A DNA stretch of 59,156 bases from Paludibacteraceae bacterium (GTDB lineage Bacteria > Bacteroidota > Bacteroidia > Bacteroidales > Paludibacteraceae). A program made the translations under genes and the position numbers. The notes beneath the pieces are model-generated. The model saw only the letters and a program-made list of their open reading frames with translations. It searched no databases and had not been told where the DNA came from. Positions 29,319 to 37,478 of this stretch are shown here, in pieces; the stretch's first letter is position 1, and the number at the start of each line of letters is the position of its first letter. The stretch is from assembly GCA_024401645.1 (NCBI GenBank), contig JAKSKR010000017.1, positions 1 through 59,156 on the forward strand, read 5' to 3'.

Positions 29319-30728
29319 TTATTCAGCACCGATATAGCTACGTACGCAACGGAAGCCGATGAAAGAGCGGTTTTCTGACTGATATTCGTAAGTACGAACA
29401 CCACACTGCAAGAAGATACCTACGTCTTTCCAAGAACCACCACGAACAACTTTCTTTCTCATTACTTCGTGGTCCATAGACTTAGCGTTGTACTCGTAGT
29501 TAGGGTTCATGTCATGAACGAAGCTATAGTTAGATTCGTGGAATGCAGATGAAGTCCATTCAGCTACGTTACCAGCCATGTCGTACAAACCGTAGTCATT
29601 TGGTGGGAATGAAGCTACACGAGCAGAGATCAAATAACCGTCGTCGGTATAGTTACCACGCTGTGGCTTAAAGTTAGCCAAGAAGCAACCCTTTGCGGTA
29701 CGGATGTAGTTACCACCCCAAGGATACATTGAAAGATCCTTACCACCACGTGCTGCGTATTCCCATTCAGCCTCGGTTGGGAGACGATAGTCCTGTACAC
29801 GAACGCCCTTGTGGCCTACCTGGTAAGAGTTGAACAAGAAAGTACGCCAGTGGCAGAATGCCTGAGCCTGTTCCCAAGAAACACCAACTACAGGATATTC
29901 GCCGTAACCTGGGTGAGCGAAATACATCTTCATGTATGGTTCGTTGTAAGCGTAAGTGAAGTCACGAATCCAGCAAAGAGTATCTGGATAGATGTTAACA
30001 CGCTTACGAGAGATGAAGTCTGAACGGTGTTTCAACTCACGATAAACGGTCTTGTTGATGATGTGACCTTCAGAGTTGTAGTAAGAAGTATCCTTCTTTA
30101 CCATTACGTCAGCACTATCTTTAGTACGGCCAAGGCCTGCAAGGCTACGGTTATAAGAACCGATCATTGGATCGAACTTATTTTCCTTCTTAGCAGCCTG
30201 AACGTAGTCAACCCAAGAATACTGGTAAGACATAATCATACCATTCAACTGTGGTTCGAAGTCAATAGCATCTTCACCCATATAGTACATGCTATCGATA
30301 GCGATCTTCTGATCTTCACTTGGCTTGTCCCAAGGAATTTGCTTCTTCCAGTTCAAAACCGGCTTATCGAGCTCATTACCCTTCTTGTCCTGGGTAATTT
30401 TGTAAGTTTCGTCTACATTAGACAACTTTTCACGAGCGATAGAGTCACGAACCCAATAAACGAACTGCTTGTATTCGCCATTGGTGATTTCAGTTTCGTC
30501 CATCCAGAAAGCATCGAGAGAGACTGTCTTTGACTGAGAAGTCATCGCCCAGTTAGCGTCCTGGTCGTTCTGACCCATAGTGAAAGAACCGCGCTTTACG
30601 AAAAGCATGCCGTAAGGGGTTGGTTCCTTCCATGACTTTGAATAAACACCCACCAACTCACCGTTGTCGGAGCTACCGCAGCTTGCGAGTAGTGAAGCTA
30701 TTCCTGAAAAAATTAACAGTTTTTTCAT
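29319..30728 (-). CDS. porK: T9SS outer-membrane lipoprotein PorK/GldK
   Basis: 469 aa from ATG 30728. This start gives a lipoprotein signal (MKKLLIFSGIASLLASCGSS, lipobox LLASC); the longer in-frame start would hide it. The body is a formylglycine-generating-enzyme-like domain: GMLFVKRGSFTMGQ, LPTEAEWEYAARGG, YPWGGNYIRT, DMAGNVAEWTSS, RGGSWKD, IGFRCV. In GldK/PorK this fold is structural; it forms rings with PorN under the outer membrane. It starts 31 nt downstream of porP. Confidence 0.96.
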   Translation of the reverse strand: MKKLLIFSGIASLLASCGSSDNGELVGVYSKSWKEPTPYGMLFVKRGSFTMGQNDQDANWAMTSQSKTVSLDAFWMDETEITNGEYKQFVYWVRDSIAREKLSNVDETYKITQDKKGNELDKPVLNWKKQIPWDKPSEDQKIAIDSMYYMGEDAIDFEPQLNGMIMSYQYSWVDYVQAAKKENKFDPMIGSYNRSLAGLGRTKDSADVMVKKDTSYYNSEGHIINKTVYRELKHRSDFISRKRVNIYPDTLCWIRDFTYAYNEPYMKMYFAHPGYGEYPVVGVSWEQAQAFCHWRTFLFNSYQVGHKGVRVQDYRLPTEAEWEYAARGGKDLSMYPWGGNYIRTAKGCFLANFKPQRGNYTDDGYLISARVASFPPNDYGLYDMAGNVAEWTSSAFHESNYSFVHDMNPNYEYNAKSMDHEVMRKKVVRGGSWKDVGIFLQCGVRTYEYQSENRSFIGFRCVRSYIGAE

Positions 30729-30759
30729 GATATTTAAATTACTTGATTGCTCTTTTAAT

Positions 30760-31728
30760 TTATAAAATTCGTTCACTTTTATATTTATTTTTCTTGGCTA
30801 ATTCCAATTTAAATGAATATTTCAGGCACACTTCATGACTACCTCCCGACTTAATCATCTTCGAAATAGGTAAGTCATAAGCATAACCCAAGAATAATCC
30901 GTTTAACAAATTACAACCAATTAAAAAATCGAATGAATCACCCCATCGATAACCCAAGCCGCCCATAAACTTTTTCTTATAGTCAACCAGACAATCCAAA
31001 TCAAATTGAGAGGTTGAGAAATCAGTTCGGAACAGAGCCGAAGGTTTCAAGTGATAATCTTCATTTGAGAGGGCCATATCGTAACCACCCGTCAAATAAA
31101 AGATTCGAGGAATGTCAGTCTCCTCACTTTCACCGAACTCGAATGAAGGTTTATTAAGGTTCAAGACCGACAAACCGACATACATTTCATCGTCGGAATA
31201 GTAAGCACCAAAACCGACATTGAATGCCATATCGTTCTGGTCGGAAGAGACGCCCTGGAGCATAGGGTCAGAGCCCTTGTCTTTATGGGAGTCGTTCGAG
31301 AACTCACTTCCACCCGTAACGCAGTCGTCGAAATTAAAAGCTTGGTTCAAGAAACCTAAATCAAGGCCCAAGCCCAAAGTTCCACGCCACAAACGCATTT
31401 GGTAGGCATATTTCAAACTGAAAGCCTGGTTTTCGAAAAGACCAACCTTGTCATTTTGAAAGGTCACGCCCAAACCGTGTTTTGTACCAGAAATATTCAA
31501 CGGAATATCGCCGCTTACCACAATATCGGTTGGAGCATTTGAAAAACCCGCCCACTGCAAACGATAAGTGCCAAGAACATTGCACATGTCATTTTGTGCG
31601 ATTGCTCCGGCGTTATATGCAGAAACGCTATGCATATATTGGGTTCTCTGGGAGTCAAATTGTGCCCATCCAACTAAAGGAAGTATTGTAGCACAGACAG
31701 TTACGAGTAACTTTTTAAAACCCACCAT
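30760..31728 (-). CDS. porP: T9SS outer-membrane protein PorP/SprF family
   Basis: 322 aa from ATG 31728. The signal peptide (MVGFKKLLVTVCATILPLVGWA) precedes QFDSQRTQYMHSVSAYNAGAIA, the family hallmark in which the mature protein begins at Q followed by a Tyr-containing motif and an N-P/A-G repeat start. The rest alternates as a beta-barrel (GLGVTFQNDKVGLFENQAFSLKYAYQM, LGLGLDLGFLNQAFNF). PorP/SprF proteins are barrel components of T9SS. It heads the operon. A near-match -7 element TAATATTG lies at 31752-31759. Confidence 0.93.
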   Translation of the reverse strand: MVGFKKLLVTVCATILPLVGWAQFDSQRTQYMHSVSAYNAGAIAQNDMCNVLGTYRLQWAGFSNAPTDIVVSGDIPLNISGTKHGLGVTFQNDKVGLFENQAFSLKYAYQMRLWRGTLGLGLDLGFLNQAFNFDDCVTGGSEFSNDSHKDKGSDPMLQGVSSDQNDMAFNVGFGAYYSDDEMYVGLSVLNLNKPSFEFGESEETDIPRIFYLTGGYDMALSNEDYHLKPSALFRTDFSTSQFDLDCLVDYKKKFMGGLGYRWGDSFDFLIGCNLLNGLFLGYAYDLPISKMIKSGGSHEVCLKYSFKLELAKKNKYKSERIL

Positions 31729-31860
31729 GAGAATAACACCAAAATCGTCAGCAATATTAGCAATTTTTGGAATAAATAGCAACAATAGTCCCGATTTTGA
31801 GGACTAAATCACTAATTTTCCTAAACACCAAATTTGTAATGATTTTTCTTTCGAGAAAAA

Positions 31861-32082
31861 TCAATATTCGTCTTCGTTAAACAAAAAGTCTTCTTTACTT
31901 GGATAATCAGGCCAAACATCTTCGATACTTTCGTAGACATCACCCTCATCTTCCAATTCTTGAAGGTTTTCAATTACTTCAAGAGGCGCTCCCGAACGCA
32001 TTGCATAATCAATAAGTTCGTCTTTTGTAGCTGGCCAAGGAGCATCCTCCAACTTCGACGCTAATTCTAATGTCCAATACAT
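31861..32082 (-). CDS. DUF2795 small acidic protein
   Basis: 73 aa, strongly acidic. The N-terminal MYWTLELASKLEDAPWPATKDELIDYAMRSGAPLEVIENLQ matches the DUF2795 fold, a small helical domain predicted to bind nucleic acids or proteins; its function is unproven. The tail (EDVWPDYPSKEDFLFNEDEY) is conserved in Bacteroidota homologues as I recall them. A TATTTTTG promoter box and a small palindrome lie upstream. Confidence 0.88.
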   Translation of the reverse strand: MYWTLELASKLEDAPWPATKDELIDYAMRSGAPLEVIENLQELEDEGDVYESIEDVWPDYPSKEDFLFNEDEY

Positions 32083-32115
32083 GAGACTGAATTTTTGTTA
32101 GACAAATAACACAAG

Positions 32116-32139
32116 ACCTCTTAGAGGTGTGCAAAAATA
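32116..32139 (-). promoter_or_regulatory. -7 box TATTTTTG and adjacent palindrome for the DUF2795 gene
   Basis: On the minus strand TATTTTTG is at 32139-32132. Immediately downstream, where transcription should start, lies the palindrome ACCTC-tta-GAGGT (32116-32128). Confidence 0.55.
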
Positions 32140-32233
32140 TATCTTTTTTTATAAATAACAACTCCAAATGCAGAAAAATAGTTGTAGCAAGCATAATAAA
32201 ACTTCAGTCTGCCCCGGAGTTTTGTCTTCAATT

Positions 32234-33001
32234 TTAGAACCGTAAGATAAAATCCTCCTTCTGTAAATTTTCGTTAGCGATGAGGATCCCGAGGTTAAAA
32301 ATGTTTATTGACAGCTTCACTCGTTCATCTGCTTTCAACGCTTGCCAGACGTTCCACATCTCGTCGGTTGTGTAAGGATTTGGCACTACAATGAAGAAAC
32401 GCTTCCCATTACGAGCCATTCGCAAATTGACCAGTGTGGAGACCTCGGCTGGCGTTGCAGAGTTGATGTAAAGGAAATCGTCTCCGGGCATTTCCTGCAC
32501 CAACCGTTGTGCCTCTGCCATAAGGTCGGTAGCCTTGCTTCGCTTAATGTTGTGCATGGCAATACGCTCGCACATCGACTGCGACAGGTCGGCTAGTTCG
32601 GGTTGCTTGCTTAACGAATAGACACTCGTTTTAGAATTGGGCGCTGCCATATACATGGTAGATATACCACAAGTGGTACCATATTCAAGAATAACACTCG
32701 GCTTATAGTAATTGACCAAGCGGAACAAGAGTTGGCCATATTTGGGGGAGATGGCATAGTCGCCAACCACGCTCTTTATCTTTCTCAACCGTTTGGTGCC
32801 ATCGTCATTAAACACGCCTATCCTTTCGTCGACTTGCGACATTAGTTTCCGCACTTTCTCTATAAGGCTATATTTATAATAAGGCAAGTCTTCTTCTATT
32901 ATTCGTGTCACCAAATGGAACAGATAGGGCGAATGGATGCCAAAACCATGCTGATGTCCGGAGGTGAAACAATATTTTATATATGAGATAAAGTGACGCA
33001 T
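32234..33001 (-). CDS. SAM-dependent methyltransferase-like protein
   Basis: 255 aa. The N-terminus SGHQHGFGIHSPYLFHLVTRII is a conserved signature of a Bacteroidota family. A Rossmann-like motif I, VILEYGTTCGISTMYMA, resembles O-methyltransferases (E-x-G-x-x-x-G), and later strands (DDFLYINSATP, FFIVVPNPYTTDEMW) follow. No substrate is known. A weak -7 element TATCTTTA is present at 33018-33025. Confidence 0.8.
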   Translation of the reverse strand: MRHFISYIKYCFTSGHQHGFGIHSPYLFHLVTRIIEEDLPYYKYSLIEKVRKLMSQVDERIGVFNDDGTKRLRKIKSVVGDYAISPKYGQLLFRLVNYYKPSVILEYGTTCGISTMYMAAPNSKTSVYSLSKQPELADLSQSMCERIAMHNIKRSKATDLMAEAQRLVQEMPGDDFLYINSATPAEVSTLVNLRMARNGKRFFIVVPNPYTTDEMWNVWQALKADERVKLSINIFNLGILIANENLQKEDFILRF

Positions 33002-33050
33002 GCTTAATGTGTTTAGTTAAAGATACGATTTTTTTTGAATGACCAACGAA

Positions 33051-35231
33051 TTAGGATTGATGGTACTTCGGCATAGACCAAACCATTTTAATCTCGCCAT
33101 AACTGTAATCTTCGCCAATTGCCTCGCGAACGGCAGACAACCCGGCAACGTCGGGGTGGGCATCGAGATATGCCTCTATGACCTCTACCCTTTCCTTCGG
33201 CACAAAGTCTGTCACTGCCAATTCACCATTTGCAACGTAGGTTGACAAGTGCGACAGAATGGTTTCGACTTTCAACTGACGTTCTTCGGCAATCTGTTCT
33301 GGCGTCTTACCTTGTTTATAGAGGTCGTAGGAAACCTGAACCGTTGGAATTTTCTTTTCGGCCGGTGCTTTCTTTTCTGCAGAAGGTTTACTTTCGGAAG
33401 TTTTTCTCCTTGCTTCCCTACCCTTTTTGGCAGGTTGTTCCGTTTCGCCTGACAAGGCAAATGCTTTTGTCTTGAGATAGTCCTCTACCGAGAAAGCCGT
33501 TTCAGCCTTCTTTAACGTCAACCGCTTCACGTCGAGCTGTAGATTGAAGTCTTCGCAAAGGGCGGTATACCTTTTCTTAATATCCTTGCGTACGCTGTCT
33601 ACTTTCAAACGTTCGGGCAAGCAATTTAGTATTTCTTCAATCTTACTTAAGAAATAGGCCGAAGCCTTGCTTATGCGTTCTTGCAAAAGAGGATCGGCAT
33701 TTTGCGACAACGCCAAGGCCTGTTTCTGAAACTTGGCAGAAACGTCCACAATTTCAGTCTGCGCCTGTTGGTGCTGTTTCTTCACCAAGTGAGCCAAGTC
33801 ATCGTACAAGTGAGAAAAGTTCTCGTTTATGAGGCGGACCAGCATAAGAAGCGTGCCGTTGAGTTGAGTGAAGTCGAACTGTTCGGTCAGCAAATGGTCG
33901 AAATAGGCCTTTTCCATCAAGCTGATTTCGGAAGAAGAAACCTTCTTCGCTTTCATATCGTCGGAAAAAGACAGCACCACGTCATCGGTCTTAATGGCAG
34001 AGGCTGGCAATGGCGAGTTGAGCACCAATCCCTCTAGCGTGCGGCAACGGCTCAACGCCACATAGACCTGGCCATGTGCGAAGGCATTACCGGCATCGAG
34101 CAAGACCTTGTCGAATGTAAGGCCCTGACTCTTGTGGATGGTAATTGCCCATGCCAGGCGCAAAGGCACCTGCTGAAAGGACCCTATTTCCTTTTCTTCC
34201 AGTTCCCGCGTATTTTCGTTCAGTTCATACTGCACGTTTTTCCAATCTAAAGGGACTGCATTGGCACTAGTGCCGTCGGGGAAAGTCACTAATATGTTGT
34301 CTTCCGAAATGGCAGAAACGACACCTATCTTACCATTATAATAGGCTTTTTCGGGTTGAGGGTCGTTCTTGATGAACATAACCTGTGCTCCTTTCTTTAA
34401 GGTAAGCACCTCGTCGGTTGGGTAAGACGATTCGGGGAAAGTACCCGTAACAGTAGCCCGAAATGAAAAGGCCGGATTTCCCAGTTCTTCCAACTTTTGC
34501 TCGTTCACCACCTTCGCCTTATAATTATGTGTAGTTAGACGAATGTAGTTTTCAGACTCATCGGGTTCAAAATTCGCCACATAATGGCTGTTGAGTTCCT
34601 GCAGTTGGGCAGAGGTGATTGAGTTGGTACGCACGGCATTCAGCAAGTCGATGAACCGTGTTTCAGTTTGTCTGTAAACCTTGGTCAACTCAACACAGCA
34701 ATAGCCGGCTTTTGACAGTGCATGGCTGTTGAAGAAATAAGACGACTGGTAATAGGAGCGGAGCATGTTTTCCTCCTGGTTAGTCAACACCGGTGGCAAT
34801 TGCTGCATGTCGCCAATAAGTAGGAGTTGCAATCCGCCAAAAGCGTTCTGATTTTTGCGAGCGAAACGCAGGACATCGTCCACCGCGTCGAGCAAGTCGG
34901 CACGCACCATACTTATTTCATCTATCACCAGAAGGTCGAGGCTACGGATGATGCGTAATTTCTCGCGGCTGAAATTGAACTTTTCAGGTCGAGAAACACC
35001 TGGCAAGAAAGGTTCAAACGGCAACTGGAACAACGAATGCAGCGTTACGCCACCCGCATTAATGGCAGCCACGCCCGTTGGGGCAGCCACCACCATGCGT
35101 TTAGCCGAGTGTTCGCGCAAATATTTCAAGAAGGTGGTTTTACCGGTTCCCGCCTTACCCGTTAGGAAGACGTTAGAAGCGGTGTGTTCCACCAGGTCGT
35201 ACAAGTTCTTAAATTCTTCACTTATTTCCAT
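33051..35231 (-). CDS. Pif1/RecD-like SF1 helicase with C-terminal HTH region
   Basis: 726 aa from ATG 35231 (MEISEEFKNL). Helicase motifs: Walker A GKAGTGKTT (25-33), APTGVAAINAGG, Walker B LLVIDEISMV, GDMQQLPPV, and motif VI region WAITIHKSQGLTFDKVLLD with YVALSRCRTLEGL. Beyond the helicase core lie a helical part, a Lys-rich linker (about 610-645) and a C-terminal HTH-like region (YDLYKQGKTPEQIAEERQL, about 650-720). The architecture is common in Bacteroidota. It is probably a DNA repair or replication helicase acting on structured DNA; direct role unknown. It starts 11 nt after prmA ends. Confidence 0.9.
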   Translation of the reverse strand: MEISEEFKNLYDLVEHTASNVFLTGKAGTGKTTFLKYLREHSAKRMVVAAPTGVAAINAGGVTLHSLFQLPFEPFLPGVSRPEKFNFSREKLRIIRSLDLLVIDEISMVRADLLDAVDDVLRFARKNQNAFGGLQLLLIGDMQQLPPVLTNQEENMLRSYYQSSYFFNSHALSKAGYCCVELTKVYRQTETRFIDLLNAVRTNSITSAQLQELNSHYVANFEPDESENYIRLTTHNYKAKVVNEQKLEELGNPAFSFRATVTGTFPESSYPTDEVLTLKKGAQVMFIKNDPQPEKAYYNGKIGVVSAISEDNILVTFPDGTSANAVPLDWKNVQYELNENTRELEEKEIGSFQQVPLRLAWAITIHKSQGLTFDKVLLDAGNAFAHGQVYVALSRCRTLEGLVLNSPLPASAIKTDDVVLSFSDDMKAKKVSSSEISLMEKAYFDHLLTEQFDFTQLNGTLLMLVRLINENFSHLYDDLAHLVKKQHQQAQTEIVDVSAKFQKQALALSQNADPLLQERISKASAYFLSKIEEILNCLPERLKVDSVRKDIKKRYTALCEDFNLQLDVKRLTLKKAETAFSVEDYLKTKAFALSGETEQPAKKGREARRKTSESKPSAEKKAPAEKKIPTVQVSYDLYKQGKTPEQIAEERQLKVETILSHLSTYVANGELAVTDFVPKERVEVIEAYLDAHPDVAGLSAVREAIGEDYSYGEIKMVWSMPKYHQS

Positions 35232-35242
35232 ATCAGATAGCT

Positions 35243-36097
35243 TTAGAGTTTTACACACTCAACGGAAGCCCATCCATTCAGTTCAGAGCTGTCGACGAAC
35301 TGAAAGCCGAAATTGGCAGACTGCTCAATCACAAAAGCAACATCTTCAGGGAAGAAGCCACTCATAAACAGTCTGGTTCCCTTTTCCGCCACCTTTGCAT
35401 AAGAGGTGAGTCCGTCTAACAATATATTACGTGTAATGTTGGCAAAAATGAAATCGAAAGGTCCATCGGGCATGACCTCAAATCCGCCCAAGCGCAAGTC
35501 AATATCTTTAATGCCGTTCAGTTCCACATTCACTAACGCATTTTCGTAGGCCCAATGGTCAATATCGAAAGCACCAACTTTGGCAGCACCCTTCTTCTTT
35601 GCCAAGATAGCCAAGACTGCCGTACCACAGCCAACGTCTACAGCCGACTTTCCTTTCAAATCGGCAGCCAGAATGCGGTTAATCATCAACGTAGTTGTTT
35701 CGTGGCTACCCGACCCGAACGCCTGTTTCGGATCGATAAGGATGTCGTATTCCACATTGGGTACATCGGTAGCAGCTGGGCTATGTACCACACACGAATT
35801 GCCGAACATAACGGAACGGAACGATTCTTTTTCCCATGTTTCGTTCCAGTTGCGGTCTTCTACCACTGCCGTTTCAAAGCCAATGCCTTCCGCCATAGGG
35901 AAAGCAGCCACAAATGTGTCGAGAATATCTTGGATTTCGTCGGTAGAAATTGAGCCTTTCGGAGCATAAGCTTTCAGTCCATCGCCATCAGCCTCGAAAC
36001 TTTCCATACTGGTTTCCTCGAAGAAAGACGGCAAAACATCGGCAGAAAACTCGCGTGCAGCTTCAGGAACTGTAAATTTATATTCGGTGTAATCCAT
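35243..36097 (-). CDS. prmA: Ribosomal protein L11 methyltransferase
   Basis: 284 aa. The SAM-binding motif I is AVDVGCGTAVLAILAKKKGA, preceded by the family-specific FGSGSHETTTLMI. The catalytic-loop region FDFIFANITRNIL follows. PrmA trimethylates ribosomal protein L11. It has its own -7 box in the divergent region with the gene at 36312 and is followed closely by the helicase gene. Confidence 0.95.
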   Translation of the reverse strand: MDYTEYKFTVPEAAREFSADVLPSFFEETSMESFEADGDGLKAYAPKGSISTDEIQDILDTFVAAFPMAEGIGFETAVVEDRNWNETWEKESFRSVMFGNSCVVHSPAATDVPNVEYDILIDPKQAFGSGSHETTTLMINRILAADLKGKSAVDVGCGTAVLAILAKKKGAAKVGAFDIDHWAYENALVNVELNGIKDIDLRLGGFEVMPDGPFDFIFANITRNILLDGLTSYAKVAEKGTRLFMSGFFPEDVAFVIEQSANFGFQFVDSSELNGWASVECVKL

Positions 36098-36143
36098 AGG
36101 TCAACAAAAATGGTTTATTTAATGTTGCGGTTATGTTTTTATG

Positions 36144-36151
36144 CAAAATTA
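36144..36151 (-). promoter_or_regulatory. -7 box TAATTTTG for prmA
   Basis: Minus-strand exact TAnnTTTG, 46 nt upstream of the prmA ATG. It lies only 2 bp from a plus-strand TATCTTTG box. Confidence 0.65.
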
Positions 36152-36153
36152 TT

Positions 36154-36161
36154 TATCTTTG
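36154..36161 (+). promoter_or_regulatory. -7 box TATCTTTG for the 36312 gene
   Basis: Plus-strand exact TAnnTTTG, giving a leader of about 145 nt before the ATG at 36312. It is back-to-back with the prmA box. Confidence 0.6.
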
Positions 36162-36297
36162 CCATAGACAAAGAACGATTTGTTTTAACAGAAACTCGCA
36201 CGTAACAAAGATACGGACATTTTATGGCAAAATAAAACTGTAATTTGGCACGATGTTTGTATTGTTCATAACAGAGTTTATTAACAAGAAAAAATAT

Positions 36298-36303
36298 AGG
36301 AGG
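36298..36303 (+). promoter_or_regulatory. Shine-Dalgarno AGGAGG before the 36312 gene
   Basis: AGGAGG lies 8 nt before the ATG. A full Shine-Dalgarno is unusual in this phylum, and the other starts in this window mostly lack one. Confidence 0.7.
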
Positions 36304-36311
36304 ACAAGAAT

Positions 36312-37436
36312 ATGAATAAGTCATTGAAACTCGCAATGTTTTTTGCGTCCCTCTCGTTTACTACATTCAACACTATAGCGCAAGACGACATCTACTATAG
36401 TCCAGAAGACGACCCTGAAGTTGCTGAAGAAACTGCAGAGCAGCAGCCAAAGGTATCGAGACATGCTTTCGACACCGACACCTTCATTGCATACGACGAT
36501 AGCGACTATGTATATTCTCGTCGTCTTAACCGCTTCCACGATGCCGACCTTCCGGTTTACAGCAGCGAGGAGCAAGCAGACAACGGCAATGTAAACGTCA
36601 CCAACATTTATGTAACAGGTGGAGCCCCTTACTATACCTACTATAGACCAGGCTTGTATTGGGACTACACATTCAACAACTGGGCATATTACGATCCTTG
36701 GTATTGGGACGGCTACTACTATCGTCCATCATTCTATTGGAACAGGCCTTGGGGCTACTATGGTTATTATGGCTACTATGGTTACTGGGGCAACCCTTAC
36801 TACCACTATGGCCACCACCACCATTACCACAACTACGGTCACTACCACAACAACAGCAAGCCAATGACTCATTACCATAGCAGTTCGTTGCAGGGCACAC
36901 GCACAGCAACACGCCACCACACCATTGGCTCATCGTCATCTAGCCGAGGCGCAAGCTCATATTCTGGCAACGGTACACGTTCTTACCAGAGAAATGCCAA
37001 CAGCACACGCAGCTACTACCAGAACGGCACACGCAGCTCACAGTCAGCCAGCGCAACACCTTCTGGCAACAGCACCCGCTCATACCGCAGCAACTCTACA
37101 GTAGGCGGAACCAGCTCATCGGCTCCTTCTTACCGTAGCAATTCAAGCAGCTCACGTGGCGGTTCTTCTTACAGCAACTCAAGAAGCAGCTCATCATACA
37201 GAAGCAACTCAAACAGCACACGTAGCTACAGCAGCGGCTCATCATCTTCTTCATCATCATCTTCTTACAGTGGTGGTTCAAGAAACAGCTATAGCGGTGG
37301 ATCTTCTTCATCTTCTTACAGCGGTGGATCTTCACACAGCAGCGGCTCTTCTTACAGCGGCGGCAGCTCAAGAGGCTCATCTTCACACAGCGGCGGTTCT
37401 TACAGCGGCGGTGGTAGCCGTGGCGGAAGACGTTAA
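36312..37436 (+). CDS. Secreted Tyr/His- then Ser/Gly-rich low-complexity protein
   Basis: 374 aa. The signal peptide (MNKSLKLAMFFASLSFTTFNTIAQ) is followed by an acidic region (about 25-100), a Tyr/Trp/Gly-rich block (YYGYYGYYGYWG, about 110-165) and a His-rich stretch. About 200 residues of Ser/Gly/Arg/Tyr repeats follow (SSYSGGSS-type), ending SRGGRR. No enzyme domain, T9SS domain or lipobox is seen. The composition suggests an extended surface or matrix polypeptide; this is inference. A 42-nt gap to the FadL-like gene suggests co-transcription. Confidence 0.8.
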   Translation: MNKSLKLAMFFASLSFTTFNTIAQDDIYYSPEDDPEVAEETAEQQPKVSRHAFDTDTFIAYDDSDYVYSRRLNRFHDADLPVYSSEEQADNGNVNVTNIYVTGGAPYYTYYRPGLYWDYTFNNWAYYDPWYWDGYYYRPSFYWNRPWGYYGYYGYYGYWGNPYYHYGHHHHYHNYGHYHNNSKPMTHYHSSSLQGTRTATRHHTIGSSSSSRGASSYSGNGTRSYQRNANSTRSYYQNGTRSSQSASATPSGNSTRSYRSNSTVGGTSSSAPSYRSNSSSSRGGSSYSNSRSSSSYRSNSNSTRSYSSGSSSSSSSSSYSGGSRNSYSGGSSSSSYSGGSSHSSGSSYSGGSSRGSSSHSGGSYSGGGSRGGRR

Positions 37437-37478
37437 TTTTGACACAAAAAGATACAAACGAGATAATAATTCAACATT

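Noticed and set aside
29319..30728. Sulfatase-activating enzyme as the function of the PorK gene
   Set aside because: The fold is formylglycine-generating-enzyme-like, but the lipobox and operon with porL, porM and porN identify PorK/GldK.
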